64,000 nt of DNA from Oscillospiraceae bacterium (GTDB lineage: Bacteria; Bacillota; Clostridia; Oscillospirales; Oscillospiraceae), in assembly GCA_902774015.1 (NCBI GenBank), contig CACYHB010000002.1, positions 1-64,000 of the forward strand. Reading direction: 5' to 3'. Shown here piece after piece: positions 55,334 through 63,623 of the stretch. Each line of letters starts with the position of its first letter. Within the stretch, counting starts at the first letter, position 1. The notes under the pieces were generated by a model. It saw only the letters and a list, made by a program, of their open reading frames with translations, ran no database searches and was not told the DNA's origin. A program made the translations under genes and the position numbers.

Positions 55334-55369
55334 CGAAAGAGGGAGGGGTATAAGCCCCTCCCTCTTTCG
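55334..55369. terminator. terminator after the secreted-protein gene
   Basis: 15-bp stem CGAAAGAGGGAGGGG / CCCCTCCCTCTTTCG with a TATAAG loop. Confidence 0.8.
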
Positions 55370-55403
55370 TATCTGTGGTTTTCGCGCCGTAGGGCGTCTG
55401 CCT

Positions 55404-55916
55404 TTATACTGCGTATCCTTCCAGCTCCGGGTAGGCCTCGTCAACGACGGTGACAATGTAGTACAGCGCATCGTATGCGATCTCGCCGGCGTTGGCGTCA
55501 TCCCGCAGCGGGCAGTCGATCTTGGCGTCTACGGAATAGTCTTCCAGATCCACTACGAACGTCACATACTTATAATCGCTGTTGAGCTTGTTGACAAGCA
55601 GCAGCACGTCGTTGAGATCAGCCTCGTCAAAGCTGATGACATACCAGCTTCGCATGCTGACCGAATCCAACTCCACGTCAAAATAGATTTCGACCTCGAT
55701 TTCATCCATGTAATCCCCGGAGAAGACTACGTTGACGCGCTCATTATCCGACTCGTCGATACCCATGTAGTTGTAGCTGTGGTCCTCCCGATCCATGACC
55801 TTCAGGAATTCTTTTGTCGGACCGTACTGTGCGTTTGCTGCGGAGGCGGGAACGCTCAGGCCCATGAACAGGCCCAGAACAAGGAATATGGCAAACAGCT
55901 TTTTCATGGTTTTCAT
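55404..55916 (-). CDS. secreted protein, possibly YbjN-like fold
   Basis: 170 aa. Signal peptide with cleavage likely after ASA (LFAIFLVLGLFMGLSVPASA). The mature part is acidic and alternates strands and helices: VNVVFSGDYMDEIEVEIYFD, DLNDVLLLVNKLNSDYKYVT, VVDLEDYSVDAKIDCPL and NAGEIAYDALYYIVTVVDEA. This order recalls YbjN-type domains, but the match is weak. Function unknown. The ATG at 55916 has GGAGAG 6 bases upstream; nine in-frame codons before it are rejected. Confidence 0.78.
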   Translation of the reverse strand: MKTMKKLFAIFLVLGLFMGLSVPASAANAQYGPTKEFLKVMDREDHSYNYMGIDESDNERVNVVFSGDYMDEIEVEIYFDVELDSVSMRSWYVISFDEADLNDVLLLVNKLNSDYKYVTFVVDLEDYSVDAKIDCPLRDDANAGEIAYDALYYIVTVVDEAYPELEGYAV

Positions 55917-55963
55917 GGTGTTCTCTCCTTTTTTCCGGCGCAAAACGACCGGTTACTGCCATT

Positions 55964-55992
55964 ACTATATAACAGAAGGGAATAAAAAACAA
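55964..55992 (-). promoter_or_regulatory. sigma-A promoter of the secreted-protein gene
   Basis: Minus strand -35 TTGTTT (55987-55992), 17-base spacer, -10 TATAGT (55964-55969). Confidence 0.5.
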
Positions 55993-56058
55993 GTATCTTG
56001 ATCGCGGAGGGAAGAAAAGAAGGCCAAAGCAGGCTGCCAATTCGTTACCGTTGTGTTG

Positions 56059-56087
56059 TTGAAATCATTTTTTTTCGATGGTATACT
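56059..56087 (+). promoter_or_regulatory. sigma-A promoter of the topoisomerase operon
   Basis: -35 TTGAAA (56059-56064), 17-base spacer, -10 TATACT (56082-56087), about 70 bases before the ATG. Confidence 0.7.
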
Positions 56088-56164
56088 AAATCAGTTAAAA
56101 TAGGACTGCTATGCGATACAAGATATAGTGTTCTGCTTCAGATTTTGTAAAGGATCAGGTTTTT

Positions 56165-58159
56165 ATGAGCAAAAGCACCGCACAGTACGGAAACGACAGT
56201 ATATCCCAGCTCAAGGGCGCCGACCGCGTCCGCAAGCGTCCGGGCGTCATCTTCGGCTCCGATGGGCTGGACGGCTGTGAACATGCCGTTTTTGAAATCC
56301 TCTCCAACTCCATCGACGAGGCGCGCGAGGGTCACGGCAACCTTATCACGCTGACCTGCTTTGAGGACAAATCCATCGAGGTGGAGGACTTCGGCCGCGG
56401 CTGCCCGCTGGACTGGAATCCCAATGAAAAGCGCTTCAACTGGGAGCTTGTTTTCTGTGAACTGTACGCCGGCGGCAAATACAAAAACGCCGACGGCGGC
56501 GACTATGAGTATTCCCTGGGCCTCAACGGCCTGGGCTCCTGCGCCACCCAGTACGCCTCCGAGTATATGGATGTGACGGTCTGGCGCGACAATCAGAAGT
56601 ATTCCCTGCATTTCAAAAAAGGAAAACCCCTCGGTAAAAAGGGCCAGGAACTGCTCGTCGAGCCGGCCGACCGGAAAAAGACGGGCACCACCATCCGCTG
56701 GCGGCCGGACCTCGAAGTCTTCACCGATATCGACATTCCCGTGGCGTATTTTGAGGACGTGCTGCACCGCCAGGCCGTTGTCAACGCCGGCGTTACCTTC
56801 CGGCTGAGGATCCAGAAGGGCCGGAGCTTTGAAACCCGGGACTTCTGCTACGAAAACGGCATCATGGACTATGTGACGGAGCTCGCCGGGGAGGGAACCC
56901 TTACCGCGCCCTACTTCGTCTCTACCGAGCGCAAGGGGCGCGACCGGGACGACAAGCCCGAGTACAAGGTCAAGATCTCGGCGGCCTTCTGCTTCTCCAA
57001 CAAGACGAACATCCTGGAGTATTACCACAACTCCTCCTGGCTGGAAAACGGCGGCGCGCCGGACAAGGCGGTGAAAAGCGCCTTCCTCTCCGCCATAGAC
57101 GCCTATCTCAAGCAGCAGAACAAATACCAGAAGAACGAAAGCTCCATCAAATTCCAGGATGTGCAGGACTGCCTGGTGCTGGTCACCAACTGCTTCTCCA
57201 CCCAGACATCCTATGAGAACCAGACCAAGAAAGCCATCAACAACCGCTTTATCCAGCAGGCCATGACCGAGTTTTTCAAGGCCCAGCTGGAGGTCTATTT
57301 CATCGAGAACAAGCCCGAGGCGGACCGGATCGCCGAGCAGGTGCTCATCAACAAACGCAGCCGCGAGACGGCTGAGAAAGCCCGCCAGGGCATGAAGAAA
57401 AAGCTTTCCGGCTCCATCGACATCGCCAACCGCGTCCAAAAATTCGTGGACTGCCGCAGCCGTGACCCGGAGAAGCGGGAGATCTACATCGTGGAGGGCG
57501 ACTCCGCTCTGGGCGCCTGCAAGCTCTCGCGTGATGCGGAGTTTCAGGGCATCATGCCCGTGCGGGGCAAGATCCTCAACTGCCTGAAGGCGGACTACGT
57601 GCGTATCTTCAAGAGCGACGTCATCACCGATCTGATGAAGGTCCTGGGCTGCGGCGTGGAGGTCCGGGACAAGCATACCAAGGAGCTTTCGAGCTTCGAC
57701 CTCAACAATCTGCGCTGGAGCAAGGTCATCATCTGCACCGACGCGGATGTAGACGGCTTCCATATCCGGACGCTGATCCTCACCATGCTCTACCGGCTGG
57801 TGCCCACGCTGATCCGCGAGGGCTATGTATTCATCGCCGAATCTCCCCTGTATGAGATCGAGAGCAAGGGCAAGACCTGGTTTGCCTACTCCGACCGGGA
57901 AAAGGCCGAGATCGTGGAGAGCCTCAAGGGTGCGAAGGCCACCATCAACCGAAGCAAGGGCCTTGGCGAAAACGACCCGGACATGATGTGGATGACCACC
58001 ATGAACCCGGAGACCCGCCGCCTCATCAAGGTCATGCCGGAGGACGCCGAGCGCATGGCGCAGGTCTTTGATCTGCTGCTGGGGGACGATCTGGAGGGCC
58101 GCAAGAATCATATCGCGGAGTTCGGGGCCCAGTATCTGGATCTGGCGGATATATCCTGA
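56165..58159 (+). CDS. parE: type II topoisomerase B subunit (topoisomerase IV ParE-like)
   Basis: 664 aa. GHKL ATPase: EILSNSIDEA with Glu44, Asn48 and Asp51; VEDFGRGCPLD; and the ATP-lid GGKYKNADGGDYEYSLGLNG. Transducer domain follows, then TOPRIM (YIVEGDSALGACKLSRDAEF, with EGDSA and later DADVDG). It resolves DNA links together with the A subunit at 58501. It is clearly diverged from canonical GyrB (for instance KLSRDAEFQGIMPVRGKILN keeps only part of the gyrase QAKSGRDR...GKILNVE pattern). The small gene between the two subunits is unusual. ParE is a working name; gyrase versus topo IV activity cannot be fixed by sequence alone. Confidence 0.9.
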   Translation: MSKSTAQYGNDSISQLKGADRVRKRPGVIFGSDGLDGCEHAVFEILSNSIDEAREGHGNLITLTCFEDKSIEVEDFGRGCPLDWNPNEKRFNWELVFCELYAGGKYKNADGGDYEYSLGLNGLGSCATQYASEYMDVTVWRDNQKYSLHFKKGKPLGKKGQELLVEPADRKKTGTTIRWRPDLEVFTDIDIPVAYFEDVLHRQAVVNAGVTFRLRIQKGRSFETRDFCYENGIMDYVTELAGEGTLTAPYFVSTERKGRDRDDKPEYKVKISAAFCFSNKTNILEYYHNSSWLENGGAPDKAVKSAFLSAIDAYLKQQNKYQKNESSIKFQDVQDCLVLVTNCFSTQTSYENQTKKAINNRFIQQAMTEFFKAQLEVYFIENKPEADRIAEQVLINKRSRETAEKARQGMKKKLSGSIDIANRVQKFVDCRSRDPEKREIYIVEGDSALGACKLSRDAEFQGIMPVRGKILNCLKADYVRIFKSDVITDLMKVLGCGVEVRDKHTKELSSFDLNNLRWSKVIICTDADVDGFHIRTLILTMLYRLVPTLIREGYVFIAESPLYEIESKGKTWFAYSDREKAEIVESLKGAKATINRSKGLGENDPDMMWMTTMNPETRRLIKVMPEDAERMAQVFDLLLGDDLEGRKNHIAEFGAQYLDLADIS

Positions 58160-58188
58160 GATACGGGACAGACAGTGGAGGAACATAA

Positions 58189-58491
58189 ATGAAAGCTAGA
58201 TATGAGAGCAGCTTCGAACGCGGGCAGTATCTGGTCCGCTATTGCATGGTCGGGGCCATTGCCTGCGGCGTCTGCGCCCTGTTCTTCACGCAGACGGGTA
58301 CGCCCGCCAATATGGTGCTGATCTTCCTGTCCATGGCCCTGCTGATCGGAATGATCGTCTGCGCCTGGAAGCTTTGCCGCTGCCCCTACTGCGGCAGGCG
58401 CATCATCGCGGGGGCGCTGGCGGTCACCGTCTGCCCCGCCTGCAGCAGGGATCTGCGCAGCGGTAAAAAAGTCAAAAAATCCAGAAGATAA
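58189..58491 (+). CDS. small membrane protein with zinc-ribbon tail
   Basis: 100 aa. Two hydrophobic helices (MVGAIACGVCALFFTQTG and MVLIFLSMALLIGMIVCAW), then a zinc-ribbon-like CRCPYCGRRI...VCPACSRDL with two CxxC pairs, and a basic tail (KKVKKSRR). No named family. It lies 29 bases after parE and 9 before parC, so the three genes are co-transcribed. GTGGAGG precedes the ATG. Whether it has anything to do with topoisomerase is unknown. Confidence 0.78.
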   Translation: MKARYESSFERGQYLVRYCMVGAIACGVCALFFTQTGTPANMVLIFLSMALLIGMIVCAWKLCRCPYCGRRIIAGALAVTVCPACSRDLRSGKKVKKSRR

Positions 58492-58500
58492 GGGGCATAT

Positions 58501-60741
58501 ATGGCAAAGAAAAAAGAAGCGGAAAAGAAAAAATACGACAATCCCAACGTCATCGGTCTGCGTGCCGCCGTGCTGGAGCAGCCGATCACCGAGACGCTGG
58601 AGACGAACTTCATGCCTTATGCCATGTCGGTCATCGTCTCCCGCGCCATTCCCGAGATCGACGGCTTCAAGCCCTCCCACCGCAAACTGCTCTACACCAT
58701 GTTCAAGATGGGGCTGCTGGGCGGCAGCCGGACCAAGAGCGCCAACATCGTGGGGCAGACCATGAAGCTCAATCCCCACGGGGACGCCGCCATCTATGAG
58801 ACCATGGTGCGTCTCTCCGCGGGCTATCAGGCGCTGCTGACGCCCTTTGTGGACTCCAAGGGCAATTTCGGCAAGGTCTACTCCCGGGATATGTCCTGCG
58901 CCGCTTCCCGCTATACCGAGGCGCGGCTTTCCGCCATCTGCGCGGAGCTTTTCCGGGATATTGACCGCGATACCGTGGATTTCACCGACAACTACGACGG
59001 CAGCATGAAGGAGCCTGCGCTCCTGCCCACGGCTTTCCCAAACGTATTGGTTTCCGCCAACTCCGGCATTGCCGCCGGCATGGCCAGCCAGATCTGCGGC
59101 TTCAACCTGGGCGAGGTGTGTGAAACAACGGTGGCCTATCTGAAGGACCCGGAGTGCGACATTCACGCCACCCTCCCCGCACCGGACTTTCCCACCGGCG
59201 GCGAGATCATCTATGACCGGCGGGAGATGGAGAGCATCTATCTCACCGGCCGAGGCAGCTTCAAGGTCCGCGCCCGGTGGCGCTATCTGCAGAAGGAAAA
59301 CATCATCGAGATCTATGAGATCCCATACACCACCACCTCCGAGGCCGTCATCGACAAGGTGGCGGAGCTCATCAAGACCGGCAAGGTGCGGGAGATCAAC
59401 GACATGCGCGACGAGACGGACCTGGGCGGCCTGCGCCTGGCGATCGACCTGAAGCGCGGCGCGGATCCCGACAAGCTGATGCAGAAGCTCTTCAAGATGA
59501 CCACCCTGCAGGACGCCTTCCCATGCAACTTCAACATCCTCGTGGGCGGCAATCCCCGGGTCATGGGCGTCCGGGAGATCCTGGAGGAGTGGACAGCCTG
59601 GCGGATGGACTGTGTGCGCCGCCGGGTGTTCTACGAGCTGCAGAAGAAGAAGGACAAGCTGCATCTTCTGCAGGGTTTGGAGAGGATCCTGCTGGACATT
59701 GACAGGGCCATCGAGATCATCCGCAACACGGAACTGGAGAGCGAGGTCGTGCCCAATCTGATGATGGGCTTCGGCATCGACCAGATCCAGGCGGAATATG
59801 TGGCCGAGATCAAGCTGCGCAACATCAACCGCGAGTATATCCTCAAGCGCACCGCGGAGACCGAGGCCCTTGAGAAGGACATCGAGGAGCTGGAGGCCAC
59901 GCTCCACAACCGCAGGCGCATCAAGAGCATCATCACGGATGAACTCAGGCAGATCCAGAAGAAGTACGCCGCGCCTCGGAAAACCGCGATTGTCTATGCC
60001 GACGAGATCGAGGAGTTTGACGAGACGGAGAACGTGCCCGACTATCCGGTGACGGTGTTCCTGTCCCGTGAGGGCTATCTGAAGAAGATCACGGCCCAGT
60101 CCCTGCGCATGAGCGGGGAGCAGAAATACAAGGAGGGCGACGGCCCGGCCCGCAGCTTTGAGGCAAACAACCGCAGCGAGCTTCTGGTTTTCACGGACAG
60201 ACAGCAGGTTTACAAGACCCGCCTGAGCGAGTTTGAGGACCAGAAGGCCTCTTCTCTCGGCACCTATCTGCCCGCCAAGCTCCAGATGGACGAGGGGGAG
60301 AGCGTGTTCGCTGTGGTGGAACCCGGCGATTACCGGGCACACCTCCTGTTCGTGTTTGAAAACGGCAAGGCCGCGCGTGTGGAGCTCTCGGCCTACGAGA
60401 CCAAGACCAACCGGAAGAAGCTGATCGGCGCCTATTCCGACAAGAGCCCCCTCAAGGCTCTGCTGGTTCTGAAGGAGGAGAAGGAAGTGGTCTGCTACGC
60501 AAGTGACGGCCGCTGCCTCCTGTTTCATACGAGCCTTCTGCAGGCCAAGACGAGCCGCAGCACCCAGGGCGTGGGCGTGATGGCCCTCAAGCCCCGCAGG
60601 ACGCTGGAGCGGGCCGCCTTCCTCACAGATACCCCGCTGCAGAACCAGAGCCGCTACCGTGTAAGAAGCCTGCCCGCCGCCGGCGCGCTGCTCAAGCCGG
60701 AGGACAGGGGAGAAGAACAGTTATCGCTGATCGAGGAGTGA
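58501..60741 (+). CDS. parC: type II topoisomerase A subunit (topoisomerase IV ParC-like)
   Basis: 746 aa. Breakage-reunion domain with catalytic Tyr138 preceded by Arg137 (SCAASRYTEARLS). Start of the domain: ETNFMPYAMSVIVSRAIPEI. Later the C-gate and a C-terminal region of beta-propeller-like repeats, shorter than in GyrA and without the gyrase box QRRGGKG, which argues for topoisomerase IV-like decatenation. The quinolone-determining helix reads NPHGDAAIYETMVRL, with Ala96 and Glu100 at the places of E. coli GyrA Ser83 and Asp87. Forms an A2B2 enzyme with the parE product. Nine bases after the small membrane-protein gene. Confidence 0.92.
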   Translation: MAKKKEAEKKKYDNPNVIGLRAAVLEQPITETLETNFMPYAMSVIVSRAIPEIDGFKPSHRKLLYTMFKMGLLGGSRTKSANIVGQTMKLNPHGDAAIYETMVRLSAGYQALLTPFVDSKGNFGKVYSRDMSCAASRYTEARLSAICAELFRDIDRDTVDFTDNYDGSMKEPALLPTAFPNVLVSANSGIAAGMASQICGFNLGEVCETTVAYLKDPECDIHATLPAPDFPTGGEIIYDRREMESIYLTGRGSFKVRARWRYLQKENIIEIYEIPYTTTSEAVIDKVAELIKTGKVREINDMRDETDLGGLRLAIDLKRGADPDKLMQKLFKMTTLQDAFPCNFNILVGGNPRVMGVREILEEWTAWRMDCVRRRVFYELQKKKDKLHLLQGLERILLDIDRAIEIIRNTELESEVVPNLMMGFGIDQIQAEYVAEIKLRNINREYILKRTAETEALEKDIEELEATLHNRRRIKSIITDELRQIQKKYAAPRKTAIVYADEIEEFDETENVPDYPVTVFLSREGYLKKITAQSLRMSGEQKYKEGDGPARSFEANNRSELLVFTDRQQVYKTRLSEFEDQKASSLGTYLPAKLQMDEGESVFAVVEPGDYRAHLLFVFENGKAARVELSAYETKTNRKKLIGAYSDKSPLKALLVLKEEKEVVCYASDGRCLLFHTSLLQAKTSRSTQGVGVMALKPRRTLERAAFLTDTPLQNQSRYRVRSLPAAGALLKPEDRGEEQLSLIEE

Positions 60742-60745
60742 TCCC

Positions 60746-61627
60746 ATGGGCAATCTTTTTTCGGATAAACCGCTGCTCAGAGTCGCCTGGAAGTACCTGA
60801 TGATCGTTGTGGGCGCGGTGATCTACGCCGTTTCCTTTCAGTTTTTCCTGTTCCCCAATGAGATCGTGGCGGGCGGCGTGACCGGTATCGCCATGATCGT
60901 CAATGCCATGACCCACTGGCCGGTCGGCGTAATGATCATTGTGATGAACGTGCCGCTGTTCCTGTTTTCCTGGCGCTTTTTCGGGATGGACTATATGATC
61001 GCCTCCCTGGTAGGCATGGGCCTGTCCTCCGTGCTGGTGGACCTGTTTTCTCTCAGCGGTCTGGTGCTCACGAACGATCCCATGCTTGCCGCCATCATCG
61101 GCGGCGTCATCAAGGGCGCGGGCCTCGGCCTGATCTACTATGTCAACGGCTCCACCGGCGGTATCGACATTGTGATCAAGATCCTGCGCCAGCGCTACAA
61201 TCACATCAACTTCGGCACGATCATGCTCATCGTGGACGCGGCCATCGTCATGGCCTATGCCATGGTCCTGGGCAAATACCAGAGCGCCATGTATTCCATT
61301 ATCGCCATGTTCGTGGTGACCAAGGTGGTGGATCTGTTCCTCTACGGCATCGACAATTCCGCCCTTTGTCTCATCGTGAGCGATCAGAGCGAGACCCTGA
61401 CCGACAAAATCCTCTCCGGGCACGTACATAGAGGCGTGACGATCCTGGAGGGCGAGGGCGCCTACTCCCACAGCAAGAAACACGTGATTATGTGCGTCGT
61501 CAAGCGCACCCAGATCCCGGAGCTGCGCCGCCTGGTCAGAAGCGTGGACGAGCGGGCTTTCTTCGTTGTCACAGACGCCAAGAACGTGTTCGGCAAGGGC
61601 TTTGAGAGCATTTCGGAGGTCCGCTGA
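60746..61627 (+). CDS. YitT family membrane protein
   Basis: 293 aa. Five or six hydrophobic helices (YLMIVVGAVIYAVSFQFFLF, then GGVTGIAMIVNAMTHWPVGV and GAGLGLIYYVNGSTGGIDIV) followed by a cytoplasmic C-terminal DUF2179 domain (GVTILEGEGAYSHSKKHVIM, VDERAFFVVTDAKNVFGKGF). Typical of YitT/UPF0750 proteins of Firmicutes; function unknown, transport suspected. It follows parC by four bases, and its stop overlaps the ATG of the next gene by one base. Confidence 0.93.
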   Translation: MGNLFSDKPLLRVAWKYLMIVVGAVIYAVSFQFFLFPNEIVAGGVTGIAMIVNAMTHWPVGVMIIVMNVPLFLFSWRFFGMDYMIASLVGMGLSSVLVDLFSLSGLVLTNDPMLAAIIGGVIKGAGLGLIYYVNGSTGGIDIVIKILRQRYNHINFGTIMLIVDAAIVMAYAMVLGKYQSAMYSIIAMFVVTKVVDLFLYGIDNSALCLIVSDQSETLTDKILSGHVHRGVTILEGEGAYSHSKKHVIMCVVKRTQIPELRRLVRSVDERAFFVVTDAKNVFGKGFESISEVR

Positions 61628-62868
61628 TGAAACGCGCCTGCGCTGTACTGCTCTGTCTGACTGCCCTGCTCTGCCTCTCCGGCTGCGGCAGCATGTTTCC
61701 GAAGGAATATGTGGTGGTGGGCGATTACACGCCCGTTATACCCGCAGACGATGCGGAGGAGGGACGGGTCACCGTCTCCGACCTTCCGCAGCTGCGGCGC
61801 GCCCTGCTGGAGATGGTCTCTGCCGGCGAGCAGGAGAGCAGCATCATCTTCGATGCGGACTACGAGGGGGAAATCAGCGAGGACATGGCCAGCGCCTGCT
61901 GGCAGGTCCGTACGCAGGACGCCCTCTGTGCCTACTGCGTGGAGAACATCTCCTACGATCTGACCAAGATCGTCAACCATACCGAGGCGAAAATGACGGT
62001 GCGCTACAGCGACGCGGTCTGTTCCCCGACCGATGTGCAGCGCCGGACCTATTCCAGCGGCATGGACGAGCTTATCCGGGAGATGCTGACCAAGGGCAGC
62101 ACCCGGGAGGCCGTGCTCATCAACCAAAGCTATTACAGCTCCGAGGGAATGGAGGAACTCATTGCGGACGTCTACCGGACCGACCCGATCCTATCGCCCC
62201 AGGCGCCGTCCATCAGCGTAATGATGCTCAGCGGCAGCGGGACCCAGCGGCTGTACGAGATCGACCTGGACTACGGCATGAACGAGCAGGAGCGCCAGCG
62301 CCGTCTGGAGGCGCTGCAGGCGCTGGAACCCTTTGCGGGGATGGAACTGGAGGCGGCGGACGAAGCGCACCGGGCACTGGCGGCTGCCGAATGGCTCTCC
62401 GCCCATTGCCGCTATGCGCCGGATGGCAACGGCGACCTCTATTCTGCCCTCATTGAGGGAGCTGCCAATGACGAGGGCATGGCGTATGCGTATGTCTATC
62501 TGTGCCGGCTGCTGAATCTGGACTGCCGGATGGTCTACGGCCAGAAAAACTGGGAGGACGGCTGCTGGAATATCATCTCCGCCGAAGGGAGCTATTACCA
62601 TGTGGACCCAACGGTCTGCGCTGCGGGCGACTATAACGGCGGCTTCCTGCTGCGCGACGAGGTCATGTGGGAAAACTGCCGTTGGGATGTGTCCGCTTAT
62701 CCCGCCTGCACGGGTGAACTGAGCTGGTACACCCTCGCCGTGCAGGACGGATTGATAGAACCGCCTCCGGATGAGAGCGGCGGAGAGATTCCTGCGGAAG
62801 AATCCGCCCAGGAGGCGGTGGTGGAGATCGAGGAAGAAAGCGAAGCCGAAACCGCGGAGGAATCGTAA
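61627..62868 (+). CDS. lipoprotein with degenerate transglutaminase-like domain
   Basis: 413 aa. Lipoprotein signal with lipobox LSGC (Cys20). The first ~220 residues are a mixed domain of unknown kind. The C-terminal half resembles a transglutaminase-like fold: NDEGMAYAYVYLCRLLNLDC corresponds to the CEGYAxA...LGI segment, GCWNIIS to HAWNxV and YYHVDPT to WYHVDPT. The nucleophile Cys is Asp282 and the catalytic His is Gly312, while the last acid (Asp327) remains. The domain is therefore probably inactive and used for binding. An acidic tail (EIEEESEAETAEES) ends the protein. Last gene of the operon begun by parE. Confidence 0.8.
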   Translation: MKRACAVLLCLTALLCLSGCGSMFPKEYVVVGDYTPVIPADDAEEGRVTVSDLPQLRRALLEMVSAGEQESSIIFDADYEGEISEDMASACWQVRTQDALCAYCVENISYDLTKIVNHTEAKMTVRYSDAVCSPTDVQRRTYSSGMDELIREMLTKGSTREAVLINQSYYSSEGMEELIADVYRTDPILSPQAPSISVMMLSGSGTQRLYEIDLDYGMNEQERQRRLEALQALEPFAGMELEAADEAHRALAAAEWLSAHCRYAPDGNGDLYSALIEGAANDEGMAYAYVYLCRLLNLDCRMVYGQKNWEDGCWNIISAEGSYYHVDPTVCAAGDYNGGFLLRDEVMWENCRWDVSAYPACTGELSWYTLAVQDGLIEPPPDESGGEIPAEESAQEAVVEIEEESEAETAEES

Positions 62869-62876
62869 AAATCTTC

Positions 62877-62904
62877 TTGACAAGACGGCAGATTGTGATA
62901 TAAT
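62877..62904 (+). promoter_or_regulatory. promoter of tRNA-Gly
   Basis: -35 TTGACA (62877-62882), 16-base spacer, -10 TATAAT (62899-62904), ending 13 bases before the tRNA. Confidence 0.75.
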
Positions 62905-62917
62905 CCTTTCTGCTGAC

Positions 62918-62993
62918 GCGGGCATAGCTCATCCGGTAGAGCGCCACCTTGCCAAGGTGGAGGTAGCGAGTTCGAGCCTCGTTGCCCGCTCCA
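62918..62993 (+). tRNA. tRNA-Gly (GCC), second copy
   Basis: 76 nt with encoded CCA, identical in sequence to the copy at 23584-23659; anticodon arm CCACCTTGCCAAGGTGG. Confidence 0.97.
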
Positions 62994-62996
62994 TAT

Positions 62997-63030
62997 TGGC
63001 CTATCGCTTCGGCGATAGGCCATTTTCTTT
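62997..63030 (+). terminator. hairpin between tRNA-Gly and tRNA-Leu
   Basis: 11-bp stem TGGCCTATCGC / GCGATAGGCCA with a TTCG tetraloop, then TTTTCTTT. It may end the Gly transcript; read-through to tRNA-Leu is required unless another promoter exists. Confidence 0.7.
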
Positions 63031-63036
63031 CCCTTT

Positions 63037-63119
63037 GCGGGTATGGTGGAATTGGCAGACACGCTGGATTTAGGTTCCAGTGGGCAACCGTGCAGGTTCA
63101 AGTCCTGTTACCCGCACCA
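63037..63119 (+). tRNA. tRNA-Leu (TAG)
   Basis: 83 nt with encoded CCA. Acceptor GCGGGTA / TACCCGC; anticodon arm CTGGATTTAGGTTCCAG gives TAG; long variable arm TGGGCAACCG as expected for Leu; T arm CAGGTTCAAGTCCTG. Confidence 0.95.
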
Positions 63120-63152
63120 AAAGAGGAGCCGCCGCCTGGCGGCTCCTCTTTT
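63119..63152 (+). terminator. terminator after tRNA-Leu
   Basis: 15-bp stem AAAAGAGGAGCCGCC / GGCGGCTCCTCTTTT with a GCCT loop. Its right arm is also the start of the 136-bp repeat unit. Confidence 0.88.
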
Positions 63153-63460
63153 GGTGCAGGCAAGGGATGACTGGGTTCTGCCTGCCCGAGGGGCAGTGGC
63201 AGCGACGGACGACGCGAAGCGGCGTCCTAGTCCCTTCAGGGAGTTCAAGTCCTGTTGACACGGAATGCCGCCTGGCGGCTCCTCTTTTGGTGCGGGCAAG
63301 GGATGACTGGGTTCTGCCTGCCCGAGGGGCAGTGGCAGCGACGGACGACGCGAAGCGGCGTCCTAGTCCCTTTAGGGAGTTCAAGTCCTGTTGACACGGA
63401 ATGCCGCCTGACGGCTCCTCTTTTGGTGCAGGCAAGGGATGACTGGGTTCTGCCTGCCGG
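63131..63460 (+). repeat. 136-bp tandem repeat, 2.4 copies
   Basis: Units at 63131-63266, 63267-63402 and 63403-63460 (partial). They differ at only a few bases. Each full unit holds the terminator right arm GGCGGCTCCTCTTTT, hairpins CTGCCTGCCC-GAG-GGGCA-GT-GGCAG and GGACGACGC-GAA-GCGGCGTCC, and GTTCAAGTCCTGTT, a 14-base copy of the T arm of the adjacent tRNA-Leu. Codon-like open frames across the repeat are not convincing. The remaining ~160 bases up to the next gene hold nothing else recognised. Confidence 0.85.
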
Positions 63461-63623
63461 GAAAAGGGCCGGCCGGTCGCTGCGGGAAACGCGATGCGGA
63501 AAACCAGATAGAGCATCCGGCCAGAACCGTTGTTCCTTCGTATAAAAAAATATAACGGAAGGGAACTATTCCGTTTCTTGCACGTCTGATTGTATGCAAG
63601 TATACATGACAGGAGATAAAATA

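Larger units (their letters stand above)
55050..55403. other. intergenic region between bofA and a secreted-protein gene
   Basis: About 350 bases, no gene. It contains a possible bofA promoter and one terminator (listed separately), and the GC-rich hairpin GGCCGAAGGGGCC near 55190. The stretch 55190-55330 has many short G-rich repeats but no clear structure. Confidence 0.5.

Noticed and set aside
63131-63460. Possible CRISPR array
   Set aside because: Units of 136 bp are contiguous without variable spacers, and no cas genes are present.
63080-63545. Several open frames over the tandem repeat
   Set aside because: They overlap tRNA and hairpins, repeat themselves with the 136-bp unit and lack ribosome binding sites.
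63578-63606. Promoter TTGCAC-17-TATACA before the last gene
   Set aside because: The start site would fall in the ribosome binding site; too close to the ATG to be believed without data.
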